From: JABSOG01 sp041583135
GTDB taxonomy: Bacteria > Pseudomonadota > Gammaproteobacteria > Enterobacterales > Alteromonadaceae
Reading direction: 5' to 3'
Assembly: GCA_041583135.1 (NCBI GenBank)
Contig: JBFHGJ010000003.1
Span: 1-64,000, forward strand
DNA: 64,000 nucleotides
Shown: piece after piece, positions 28,567-36,728 of the stretch
Layout: every line of letters starts with the position of its first letter
Position numbering within the stretch: the stretch's first letter is position 1
The notes under the pieces: model-generated
What the model saw: the letters and a program-made list of their open reading frames with translations, nothing else
Databases searched by the model: none
What the model was told of the DNA's origin: nothing
Translations under genes and position numbers: made by a program

Positions 28567-28714
28567 TGTTGTTACCTAAAAAGTTTCAATTTTGCTTGTG
28601 GGTAAAACCGCAAGGACAAGCACATTCAGGGTTAATGGTACTGAAATTTAGGTCTTTTTGCCAGCGCCGTCAAAGACTGCTTAAGGCGTGGATTGGCTAT
28701 CGGCACTAATGGCC

Positions 28715-28754
28715 TAAGAATTTGCAAAAACAGCAGATCATTTGCAAATTCTTA
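28715..28754. promoter_or_regulatory. Perfect 14-bp inverted repeat upstream of EAL-HDOD gene
   Basis: TAAGAATTTGCAAA (28715-28728) is followed after 12 bp by its exact complement (28741-28754). It lies 42 bp before the ATG of the EAL-HDOD gene. There is no T-run behind it, so an operator or mRNA structure is more likely than a terminator. Confidence 0.7.
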
Positions 28755-28796
28755 ACTATGCTTATTAGCAAGTGACAACAACAAAAAACTGGTTTC

Positions 28797-30017
28797 ATGA
28801 AGGTATTCACAGCAAGACAGCCCATCGTTAATGCCAAAAGACAAGTCGTTGCCTACGAGCTGTTGTTTCGTGACAGTAAGACCAATCGATTTCCTGCGCA
28901 TGTCGCGGCAGATATTGCCACGGCAAAATTGTTGGTCAACAGTTACTTAAGCACCGGTCTTGATAATATTACCGAGGGTAAACCGGCCTTTATCAACTTT
29001 CCCCGTGAGCTGCTGGCAGAACACTTGGTTCACATGGTGCCGTATAAGAATATTGTGGTAGAAGTGCTTGAAACGGTGGAGCCTAATGAAGAAACCTACC
29101 AGCTATTGCGAACCTTATTTCACAAACGCTTTGTCTTAGCCCTCGACGACTTTATTTACACCCCGCAATGGGAGCGATTTCTGCCGTTCATCAAGTTGAT
29201 CAAAATTGATATTTTACAAACGCCGTTGGAAACGCTTGGGGCACAATTGCAGCTGTTTCGCAAATATAAAATTAAGCTCTTGGCTGAAAAAGTGGAAACT
29301 TACGAGCAGTTTGAATTGGCAAAACGAATGGGGTTTAACTTTTTTCAAGGCTATTTTCTTTATACCCCCGAGGTGGTGGAAGATTCCGATATCGATGCCT
29401 CTCATCACTTTTTAATGGCGATATATGCCGAGGTAATGAAAGATGATTTCGATTATAAGATCTTAGAAGGCTACTTTGAAAAAGATATGGGGCTGTCATA
29501 CAAATTACTGAGATTTGTCAATTCCAGTTTGTTTGATATTAAGCGCGAGATCACCTCACTGAAACAGGCCATGATATTTTTGGGCGAAAATCAGTTGCGC
29601 AAATTTATCTGTTTGATTGTTACCGCAGAGCTGAATCCGCAAAAACCGGCGGTGTTGGTGCGCGATACGGTAATAAGAGCGCGCCTGTGTGAACTGATAG
29701 CCAAACAGATGGGTATGCGTAAAGAAGCCGATGCCGCTTTTATGACGGGGCTTTTCTCGACCATTGATGCGATTTTGGATAGGCCGATGAAAAAGGTGCT
29801 TGAATCATTGCCACTGGCGACAGAAATCAAAGAGGCGCTGCTCAGCAAAGAAGGCAAGTTTGCCCAATGTCTGAATATAGCGCTTGCGTATATTGAAGGT
29901 AACTGGATGGTCTTATTTGCCTTTGCCAAAGAGTACAATGTGCCAGCCAACAATCTGATATCGGCATGTGACAACGCTTATGACTGGATGGGGACGGTAG
30001 AGTCGGTGACCCATTAG
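28797..30017 (+). CDS. EAL-HDOD signalling protein (YuxH/CdgJ-like), copy 1
   Basis: A 406-residue cytosolic protein. The first half (to about 200) is an EAL-type cyclic-di-GMP phosphodiesterase fold: RQPIVNAKRQVVAYELLFRD (ELL where active enzymes have E-A/V-L), FINF, VLE, LALDDF, KIDI, LLAEKVET and FFQGY. The second half (about 205-400) is an HDOD domain (MGLSYKLLRFVNSS). Several metal ligands survive, but the DDFG loop is altered, so activity is uncertain. Relatives in Vibrio affect motility and biofilm. A paralogue lies at 36.7-38.0 kb. Confidence 0.9.
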   Translation: MKVFTARQPIVNAKRQVVAYELLFRDSKTNRFPAHVAADIATAKLLVNSYLSTGLDNITEGKPAFINFPRELLAEHLVHMVPYKNIVVEVLETVEPNEETYQLLRTLFHKRFVLALDDFIYTPQWERFLPFIKLIKIDILQTPLETLGAQLQLFRKYKIKLLAEKVETYEQFELAKRMGFNFFQGYFLYTPEVVEDSDIDASHHFLMAIYAEVMKDDFDYKILEGYFEKDMGLSYKLLRFVNSSLFDIKREITSLKQAMIFLGENQLRKFICLIVTAELNPQKPAVLVRDTVIRARLCELIAKQMGMRKEADAAFMTGLFSTIDAILDRPMKKVLESLPLATEIKEALLSKEGKFAQCLNIALAYIEGNWMVLFAFAKEYNVPANNLISACDNAYDWMGTVESVTH

Positions 30018-30143
30018 ACTTGCACAAAAAACACCCACAGACTGCTGTCTTTCCCGATGGCTTTCGGTATAATGCGCCGCTAATTTACTCGGCAAACTCT
30101 GCCCGAGCCTTAATTTCCGCGCAACCTGATAGTATCGAGAGTC

Positions 30144-31556
30144 ATGACAGTTCAGCAATATACGCCAAATCAAACCACTACCTTGGAAACGGCTGAAAAA
30201 GCCATTAGCGAGCAAAGTCAGGCTCAAGACAGTCAAGCCAGTGGCCGCAAGGTCGGGTTTGTGTCTTTGGGTTGCCCGAAAAACCTCGTAGATTCGGAGC
30301 GCATCTTAACTCAGCTGCGTACCGAAGGATATGAGATAGTCAACAGCTATCATGACTCCGAGGTGGTTATCGTCAACACCTGTGGCTTTATCGACTCGGC
30401 GGTAGAGGAGTCGCTTGATACTATCGGCGAGGCACTGAAGGAAAACGGCAAAGTCATTGTTACCGGCTGTTTGGGCGCTCGTGAAGATGAAATTCGTGAA
30501 GTGCACCCGAACGTGCTGGGGATCACAGGTCCACATGCTTATGAAAATGTGCTGGAGCATGTACATCAGTATGTACCTAAGCCACAACACGACCCTTATA
30601 CTTCGTTGGTGCCAGATCAAGGCGTTAAGCTGACGCCAAAGCATTATGCTTATTTGAAGATATCCGAAGGCTGTAATCACCGCTGTACTTTTTGCATTAT
30701 CCCGTCGATGCGCGGTGATCTGGTGAGCCGTCCGGTTGCCGAGATCTTATCTGAGGCGCAAAGGCTGAAAAATGCCGGTGTTAACGAGCTGTTGGTGATC
30801 AGTCAAGATACCAGTGCTTTTGGTGTCGATAGCAAATTTGCCACCAGTTTTGCCGATGGCGTGCCGGTAAAAAACAACCTACAGTCTCTTGCGACCGAGC
30901 TTGGTAAGATGGGGATTTGGGTGCGCTTGCATTATGTCTACCCTTATCCACATGTCGATGACCTGATCCCACTGATGGCCGAAGGTAAGATCCTGCCTTA
31001 TTTGGATATTCCATTTCAACATGCCAGCCCACGAGTGCTGAAGATGATGAAACGCCCGGGTCAGGCTGAAAGGACGTTGGAGCGTATTGCCAAATGGCGT
31101 GCGATCTGCCCTGAGTTGGTGATCCGCTCGACGTTCATTGTTGGCTTCCCGGGTGAAACCGAAGAAGACTTTCAAATCTTGCTCGATTGGCTGGAACAAG
31201 CTCAGCTCGACCGTGTCGGTTGCTTTAAGTATTCGCCGGTAGAAGGCGCAAAGGCAAATGAATTGGCAGATCCTGTGCCTGAAGATGTTAAGCAGATCCG
31301 CTATGAGCGCTTTATGGCAGTTCAACAGAAGATAAGTGCAGCCAAGCTACAACAGCGTATCGGCACCGAAATGCGAGTGTTGATAGATGAAGTGGATAGC
31401 GAAGGTGCTTTGGGACGTAGCTATGCCGATGCGCCTGAGGTCGATGGCGTGGTGTATCTCAACGGTGAGTATGGTGTTAAGCCCGGCGAATTTGTCTGGG
31501 TGCATATCGATCATGCCGATGAATATGATTTGTGGGGCACGGTGGTCGAAGACTAA
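30144..31556 (+). CDS. rimO: Ribosomal protein S12 methylthiotransferase RimO
   Basis: A 470-residue protein of the MiaB/RimO family. N-terminal cluster-binding domain with SLGCPKNLVDSE (residue 37) and further cysteines in NTCGF and TGCLGA; radical SAM cluster CNHRCTFC near residue 175; C-terminal TRAM domain from about 405. GCPKNLVDSER is the RimO-specific version that separates it from MiaB. It adds a methylthio group to Asp88 of ribosomal protein S12. A non-conserved N-terminal extension of about 30 residues is rich in Gln/Thr/Ser. The lipoprotein gene starts 2 bp after its stop. Confidence 0.96.
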   Translation: MTVQQYTPNQTTTLETAEKAISEQSQAQDSQASGRKVGFVSLGCPKNLVDSERILTQLRTEGYEIVNSYHDSEVVIVNTCGFIDSAVEESLDTIGEALKENGKVIVTGCLGAREDEIREVHPNVLGITGPHAYENVLEHVHQYVPKPQHDPYTSLVPDQGVKLTPKHYAYLKISEGCNHRCTFCIIPSMRGDLVSRPVAEILSEAQRLKNAGVNELLVISQDTSAFGVDSKFATSFADGVPVKNNLQSLATELGKMGIWVRLHYVYPYPHVDDLIPLMAEGKILPYLDIPFQHASPRVLKMMKRPGQAERTLERIAKWRAICPELVIRSTFIVGFPGETEEDFQILLDWLEQAQLDRVGCFKYSPVEGAKANELADPVPEDVKQIRYERFMAVQQKISAAKLQQRIGTEMRVLIDEVDSEGALGRSYADAPEVDGVVYLNGEYGVKPGEFVWVHIDHADEYDLWGTVVED

Positions 31557-31558
31557 CG

Positions 31559-32194
31559 ATGAGAGCGCTATTCGTATTCGGCTTTTTGTTGTTTCTCGGT
31601 GGCTGCAATTCGCTTGGTGGAGGGAACGCCTCGGCGCTATCTGAGCGTTATCGACTCTCGTCAAAGGTTCACCAAAATGCGCAAGTGCCTTTTGTTCGCC
31701 ATCATGGTGAAGGGCGCTTTGCCAATTATCTCGCAATGAATATTGCCTATGCTCCGGTAAAGGCGCTGTATGAACAGCTCAATCGAGATGTTGGTGGTGC
31801 GCTGAGCAACCGAGGTGAAGCGCACATCACAGTCATTACTCCGCCTGAGTTTGATCTCATTCTCAGCAAACATATCCGTATTGAGCAAATCGAAGATATT
31901 GCCATCCGTAATCAGATCCAACACGTGCCGTTTAACGTAGTATGTCTAGGGGCGGCGAAAAGCACCATCGGCGGTAAGCTGGCGCAGAGCTACTTTATTG
32001 TCGTTGAGGCACCTGAATTGTTACAGATCAGAGCGCAGATACGTGATCTGTATGTCGCCTCAGGCGGTCACTATCAGGACTTTGCACCGCATCAGTTTTA
32101 TCCTCACATCACAGTGGGTTTTGACCCTAGAGACCTATATTTGAGTGATGGTGCTATCAAGGACCAAAGCAGCTGCCGCGCCAAGCTTGATTGA
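31559..32194 (+). CDS. Lipoprotein of the 2H phosphoesterase fold
   Basis: A 211-residue protein starting 2 bp after rimO. The N-terminus is a lipoprotein signal with the lipobox LGGC at residues 13-16. Two HxT/S motifs typical of 2H phosphoesterases (LigT, 2'-5' RNA ligase, cyclic phosphodiesterases) are present: EAHITVITP near residue 88 and YPHITVGFD near residue 185. The spacing and strand context fit the fold. If exported as predicted, the enzyme would act on cyclic or 2'-phosphates in the periplasm, an unusual place for this superfamily. Substrate unknown. Confidence 0.78.
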   Translation: MRALFVFGFLLFLGGCNSLGGGNASALSERYRLSSKVHQNAQVPFVRHHGEGRFANYLAMNIAYAPVKALYEQLNRDVGGALSNRGEAHITVITPPEFDLILSKHIRIEQIEDIAIRNQIQHVPFNVVCLGAAKSTIGGKLAQSYFIVVEAPELLQIRAQIRDLYVASGGHYQDFAPHQFYPHITVGFDPRDLYLSDGAIKDQSSCRAKLD

Positions 32195-32393
32195 TTCAAG
32201 CCGTTATGAAATGGCGATACATCTGTATTATTTGAGCTTTATTACTTGCGAGTCATTGATTTAGCATACAGAGTTGGGGTAAAAGTGTGCTATGTTTAGG
32301 ATTGTTCCTTCAATTTATATTGAGGGAACTGACCGTATGATGGCCATTGGATTTGGGTAATGGCTTTGGAATTGTTTTTGGTTGAATAGAGCT

Positions 32394-32708
32394 ATGCAAG
32401 ATACACTCGAGACAGAAAAGCAAGACGGTACGTTAACCATTTCCATTAGCGGCGGCTTCAATGCGGGATTGCTTCATCGCTTTCGCGATGTTTTTGACGA
32501 CATTGACAGCAGCAGTAAGAACATTGTGCTTGATTTGTCGGCTACTGAATATATCGACAGCGCTGCCCTAGGATTGATGATCCATATCCGTAAACGGCTT
32601 GATCGGAAAGTGGTCAAGCATATTCGCATCATCAATTGTAATGCCAGAATTCGCAAAGTATTTAAAACGATGCGGTTCGAGGACATGTTTGAAATCGATA
32701 TGATGTAA
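32394..32708 (+). CDS. STAS-domain protein (anti-sigma factor antagonist type)
   Basis: A 104-residue single-domain STAS protein. The core is NIVLDLSATEYIDSAALGLM near residue 46, with the serine of DSAALG at the position phosphorylated in SpoIIAA/RsbV. The ATG at 32394 is used rather than TTG at 32382. There is no cognate kinase or phosphatase in the window. Similar orphans in Shewanella and Vibrio take part in biofilm or chemotaxis-linked switches; no partner can be named here. Confidence 0.87.
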   Translation: MQDTLETEKQDGTLTISISGGFNAGLLHRFRDVFDDIDSSSKNIVLDLSATEYIDSAALGLMIHIRKRLDRKVVKHIRIINCNARIRKVFKTMRFEDMFEIDMM

Positions 32709-32720
32709 GCGCGCTTGAGC

Positions 32721-33320
32721 CTAGTCGTGACGATAAAGGCTAAAGCGAACTTGCCCTGCCGATTTTTCTTTTAGCAGCGTCCAATTTGGCGGGATATCGA
32801 GTCCCGTCAATTCGCTCTCTACTTCCACGTAAATCAGCGCGCCTTGCGTTAACCACTGTTGCTCTGTTAACAGGGTTATGGTTTTGGCGGCGAGTCCTTG
32901 GCGAAAGGGTGGATCGATAAACACCAGATCATAGTGACTGTCCGGTGATTTTTGTGCCAAGTAGGCTAGACAGTCACCTTGGTGCACTTGGCCGTTAGTG
33001 GTGTCGAGTAAAGCCAGATTGTGTTTAAGCTGGTTGGCGGCCAATTTGTCTTGTTCAACCATTAAGACCTTTTGCGCGCCACGTGAGAGTGCCTCAAAGC
33101 CCAGCGCGCCACTGCCGGCAAAGCAGTCGAGGCAGATGCTACCGCGAACATCGGCCATCAACCAATTAAAAACCGTTTCTTTGACCCTGTCTGTTGTTGG
33201 GCGTAATCCTTGGATGTCATGTACCGGCAGCTTTCTGCCGCGCCATAAACCTGCGATGATGCGGATGACCCCAGGGGCATTGGCGCTGCTCTTGCCTCTA
33301 TTGGTAGGCTTTTTTCTCAT
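32721..33320 (-). CDS. rsmD: 16S rRNA (guanine966-N2)-methyltransferase RsmD
   Basis: A 199-residue SAM-dependent methyltransferase: VIRIIAGLWRGRKLPV at the start (RsmD signature), SAM-binding LDCFAGSGALGFEALSRGA near residue 60, and the catalytic DPPF in LVFIDPPF near residue 132. It methylates G966 of 16S rRNA. It is divergent from ftsY, which is its usual place in gammaproteobacteria. The gene contains one full CTAGACAGTCAC motif (32966-32977). Confidence 0.95.
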   Translation of the reverse strand: MRKKPTNRGKSSANAPGVIRIIAGLWRGRKLPVHDIQGLRPTTDRVKETVFNWLMADVRGSICLDCFAGSGALGFEALSRGAQKVLMVEQDKLAANQLKHNLALLDTTNGQVHQGDCLAYLAQKSPDSHYDLVFIDPPFRQGLAAKTITLLTEQQWLTQGALIYVEVESELTGLDIPPNWTLLKEKSAGQVRFSLYRHD

Positions 33321-33442
33321 ATTTTTCGGTGCTTAAATTAGGTCGCGCTAACGCTTTAGATAAACTAGTGGTATTATGTGCGCGCAATTGATGTAGAACA
33401 ATCCGCAATAGTAGCAAATTCGATAAGGTGGTTATTAGTTAA

Positions 33443-34792
33443 ATGGCCAATAAAAGCAAATTTTTTTCCTGGTTTGGTCGAGGCAAGAAGAATGACGAAG
33501 CCGAACAGGATGCACCACAAGCGCAGCAAGACGAGCTGCAATCCTCAGCTGAGACTGCCCCAGAGTTAGAGCAAGCAGAAGCTAAAGAAGTAGAGACCGT
33601 TGTTACAACACCTGTTGAGACAGTCACTGGTGACGACAAGACACAGGCCAGTGCGCAACCGGAAAAGGCGGAGCAACAGGAAACAGCCGAGCCTAAGGCA
33701 GAGGTTACAGCAGAAGCTGTCGTGGATAGCCAAGTGCAGAGTTCACCATTGGACAGCGCTGAGATTGAGCCTGAAGTGCAACAGCAAGCGCAAAATCTGG
33801 CGCCGGATGAATCAGCGCAACCCGATGAACCGCAACAAGAAGTTTCGGAGCCTGAGAAAAAGGCTGGCTTTTTTGCCCGTTTAAAGCAGGGTCTTGCTAA
33901 GACCAAAGCTAACTTAGGCAGTGGTATTGCCAGCTTGTTTCGTGGTAAGAAAATCGATGATGAACTGTTTGAAGAACTCGAAACTCAGCTGTTGGTGGCT
34001 GATGTCGGGGTTGAAACCTCGGTTAAGCTGGTGCAGCAACTGACCGAACATGCCGATCGCAAACAGCTCAAAGATGCCGAAGCGTTATATGAATTGCTTA
34101 AGCAGGAAATGGCTGATTTGTTGGCGTCTGTTGATAAACCTTTGGTGATTGAAAACCAAGACGGCCCGTTTGTTATTTTGATGGTTGGTGTCAACGGCGT
34201 GGGTAAGACCACGACTATCGGCAAAATGGCCAAGCAATTTCAGCAGCAAGGAAAGTCAGTGATGCTGGCTGCCGGTGATACCTTTCGCGCTGCGGCTGTT
34301 GAGCAATTGGTGGTTTGGGGCGAGCGCAACAATATTCCAGTGGTGGCTCAGCATACCGGTGCCGATAGTGCCTCGGTTATTTTTGATGCGATACAGTCGG
34401 CTAAATCTCGAAATATTGATGTGATCATTGCCGATACAGCGGGACGCCTACAAAATAAAGACCACTTGATGGAAGAACTTAAAAAAATTGTCAGGGTAAT
34501 GAAAAAGCTCGACGTCAATGCACCTCATGAAGTGATGTTGACGCTCGATGCCGGTACCGGACAAAACGCTTTGAGTCAGGTGAAGTTGTTCAGTGAGGCG
34601 GTTGGTTTAACCGGGCTGACTTTAAGCAAGCTTGATGGTACCGCCAAAGGTGGTGTATTGTTTGCTATAGCCGATAAGTTTTCCATTCCGATCCGTTACA
34701 TCGGTGTGGGCGAAGGCATTGACGACCTAAGGGCTTTTAGCAGTTCAGACTTTATCGAAGCACTGTTTGCCCAAGATAAAGCAGCAGAATAA
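33443..34792 (+). CDS. ftsY: Signal recognition particle receptor FtsY
   Basis: A 449-residue protein. Residues 10-140 are the acidic, Glu/Gln/Ala-rich A domain; the N domain begins about 145 and the GTPase G domain follows, with GVNGVGKTTTIGKMA (P-loop) near residue 250, DTAGR near 332, and TKLDG-like SKLDGTAKGG near 395. It brings SRP-bound ribosomes to SecYEG at the inner membrane. First gene of ftsY-ftsE-ftsX; 20 bp separate it from ftsE. Confidence 0.97.
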   Translation: MANKSKFFSWFGRGKKNDEAEQDAPQAQQDELQSSAETAPELEQAEAKEVETVVTTPVETVTGDDKTQASAQPEKAEQQETAEPKAEVTAEAVVDSQVQSSPLDSAEIEPEVQQQAQNLAPDESAQPDEPQQEVSEPEKKAGFFARLKQGLAKTKANLGSGIASLFRGKKIDDELFEELETQLLVADVGVETSVKLVQQLTEHADRKQLKDAEALYELLKQEMADLLASVDKPLVIENQDGPFVILMVGVNGVGKTTTIGKMAKQFQQQGKSVMLAAGDTFRAAAVEQLVVWGERNNIPVVAQHTGADSASVIFDAIQSAKSRNIDVIIADTAGRLQNKDHLMEELKKIVRVMKKLDVNAPHEVMLTLDAGTGQNALSQVKLFSEAVGLTGLTLSKLDGTAKGGVLFAIADKFSIPIRYIGVGEGIDDLRAFSSSDFIEALFAQDKAAE

Positions 34793-34812
34793 GTTAAAAG
34801 AGTAGCCATTTC

Positions 34813-35499
34813 ATGATCCATTTTAAGGATGTCAGCAAGACCTATCCGGGCGGTGTGATAGCCTTGGAAAAGGTGAGTTTTCACTTAAAAAAAGGTGAAA
34901 TGGCGTTTCTCACCGGCCATTCGGGCGCCGGTAAAAGTACCTTGTTAAAGCTTATCAGCATTATGGAACGGCCCTCAGCTGGCCAGGTGTTGATCAACAA
35001 TCATGATCTGACCCGGATCAAAAAAAGCCAAATTCCCTATGTCAGACGCGATATCGGCATGATTTTCCAAAATCATCTGTTGCTGCGTGACTATACGGTA
35101 TTCGACAATGTTGCCTTTGCGTTGATTATTGAAGGTTATACCCGCAAGGAGATTGGCAAGCGGGTGGATGTGGCACTCGATAAGGTTGGGTTGCTGCACA
35201 AAGCGCGATGCCGTCCTGACATGCTCTCGGGCGGAGAACAACAAAGGGTAGGCATTGCTCGCGCTGTGGTCAATAAACCCCCTATATTACTCGCCGACGA
35301 GCCGACTGGTAACCTCGACCCTGAATTGTCGAAAGAGATCCTTGGGGTGTTTGAGGAGTTTAACAAGATGGGCGTTTCGGTACTGATTGCGACCCATGAC
35401 CTTGGATTGATTGCCAGAATGCGTTATCGCACCTTGTCGCTAAGTCATGGCAAGATGATCAGTGACAGCTTAAGCTCGTCGATGGGAGGTGGGCTATGA
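34813..35499 (+). CDS. ftsE: Cell division ABC transporter ATPase FtsE
   Basis: A 228-residue ABC ATPase: Walker A GHSGAGKS near residue 36, Q-loop IFQNH, signature LSGGEQQRVGIARA near residue 138 and Walker B LLADEPTGNLD near residue 160. With FtsX it controls septal peptidoglycan hydrolysis through EnvC. It overlaps ftsX by 4 bases (ATGA). Confidence 0.97.
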   Translation: MIHFKDVSKTYPGGVIALEKVSFHLKKGEMAFLTGHSGAGKSTLLKLISIMERPSAGQVLINNHDLTRIKKSQIPYVRRDIGMIFQNHLLLRDYTVFDNVAFALIIEGYTRKEIGKRVDVALDKVGLLHKARCRPDMLSGGEQQRVGIARAVVNKPPILLADEPTGNLDPELSKEILGVFEEFNKMGVSVLIATHDLGLIARMRYRTLSLSHGKMISDSLSSSMGGGL

Positions 35500-36482
35500 G
35501 CCTGCTGTTTGACAATCGACAGAGCGGTGCGGAGGAGTTAAGGCGAAGCGCCAGAGCACAACTATTGGTGTTCATTATCGGCAATATTCGTCAGATGATC
35601 GCCAGCCTGGGCGGCATGTGGCGTACGCCAGCCGCTTCGTTTATGACCATCGCCGTTTTGGGACTTTCATTGACCTTGCCCGCAACTTTGCATGTGTTGG
35701 TGAAGAATGTACAAAAGGTCAGTGCCAGTTTTGATAGCGCTTCAGAGATCACCTTGTTTTTAAACCAAGGGGTTAGTGAGACCAAAATTCAAAGTATGGT
35801 GGCTAGGCTTAATCTTTATCCTGAAGTGGACAGCATTGAATATATTTCGCCACAGCAGGCTATGGCAGAGTTTAAAAGCCTTTCAGGTTTTGGTCAGGCG
35901 TTAAATTATCTTGATAGCAATCCATTGCCTGGAGTGATATTGGTCAGACCGACTGAAAGCCACAAATCGCCGACTGCGGCGCAAGCCTTACTCAAAAAAC
36001 TTCAAGATGAGCGGGAAGTGGCTCTTGGTAAGCTGGATATTGAGTGGCTACAAAGGCTCAATGCAATTATAAGACTGTTGCAAGAGAGTGTGTATACGCT
36101 GGCTGTATTATTGCTATCTTCGGTTATTTTAATCATTGGCAATACCATTCGCCTGTCGATTATGAACAAACGTGAAGAAATTGAGGTGATGAAGCTGGTT
36201 GGTGCGACCGAAGGCTTTATTCAACGACCATTTCTTTACACCGGTATTTGGTATGGTTTTTTTGGCGGCTTCTTGGCATTTTTGGTCCTTGAGGCGATGC
36301 TATGGTGGCTTGGTGGGGCGATCACCCGGGTCGCGGAATCTTATAACAACACATTTATCTTACAGGGATTGACCTTTGGCGAGTTTGGTTATTTGATGCT
36401 GATCGCCATATCGCTTGGGTTTATTGGCTCATTGTTGTCTGTTCGGCGCTATGTCAGTCAAATAGAACCTGAAATGCTCTAA
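35496..36482 (+). CDS. ftsX: Cell division protein FtsX
   Basis: A 328-residue inner-membrane protein: first helix near residues 45-70, a periplasmic domain of about 100 residues (ITLFLNQGVSETKI, SPQQAMAEF), then three helices with the FtsX/MacB-type core (NTIRLSIMNKREEIEVMKLVGAT near residue 210). It is the permease-like partner of FtsE. Normally rpoH follows directly; here a tandem repeat and a reversed EAL-HDOD gene lie between. Confidence 0.96.
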   Translation: MSLLFDNRQSGAEELRRSARAQLLVFIIGNIRQMIASLGGMWRTPAASFMTIAVLGLSLTLPATLHVLVKNVQKVSASFDSASEITLFLNQGVSETKIQSMVARLNLYPEVDSIEYISPQQAMAEFKSLSGFGQALNYLDSNPLPGVILVRPTESHKSPTAAQALLKKLQDEREVALGKLDIEWLQRLNAIIRLLQESVYTLAVLLLSSVILIIGNTIRLSIMNKREEIEVMKLVGATEGFIQRPFLYTGIWYGFFGGFLAFLVLEAMLWWLGGAITRVAESYNNTFILQGLTFGEFGYLMLIAISLGFIGSLLSVRRYVSQIEPEML

Positions 36483-36529
36483 CTTTACTTCTTCCATTTT
36501 TTTCCTTATTGAAAAGCACAGCTTTTTGG

Positions 36530-36701
36530 GCTGGACAGTCACTGCATTTTGGGCTGGACAGTCACAGCATTTTGGTCTGGACAGTCACAGCGTTTTGAGC
36601 TGGACAGTCACAGCATTTTGGGCTGGACAGTCACAGCGTTTTGAGCTGGACAGTCACAGCGTTTTGAGCTGGACAGTCACAGCGTTTTGAGCTGGACAGT
36701 C
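36530..36701. repeat. Tandem array, 8 copies of a 23-bp unit containing GACAGTC
   Basis: GACAGTC occurs at 36534, 36557, 36580, 36603, 36626, 36649, 36672 and 36695, each exactly 23 bp apart. The unit is GCTGGACAGTCACAGC plus a 7-bp T-rich spacer, with few differences between copies. The array begins about 48 bp after the ftsX stop and ends 28 bp before the end of the convergent EAL-HDOD gene. It encodes nothing evident. Confidence 0.97.
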
Positions 36702-36728
36702 ATTGAAATTGATATAAAAAATAAAGGG

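Noticed and set aside
19001..30234. GACAGTC copies in the large sensor genes and rimO as part of the motif field
   Set aside because: Most of these code for DSQ or QDSQ in protein repeats (for example the propeller DSQGN unit) and lack the CTR/AC flanks, so protein sequence explains them.
36530..36701. CRISPR array
   Set aside because: Period is 23 bp with a 7-bp near-constant spacer; no unique 30-bp spacers and no cas genes.
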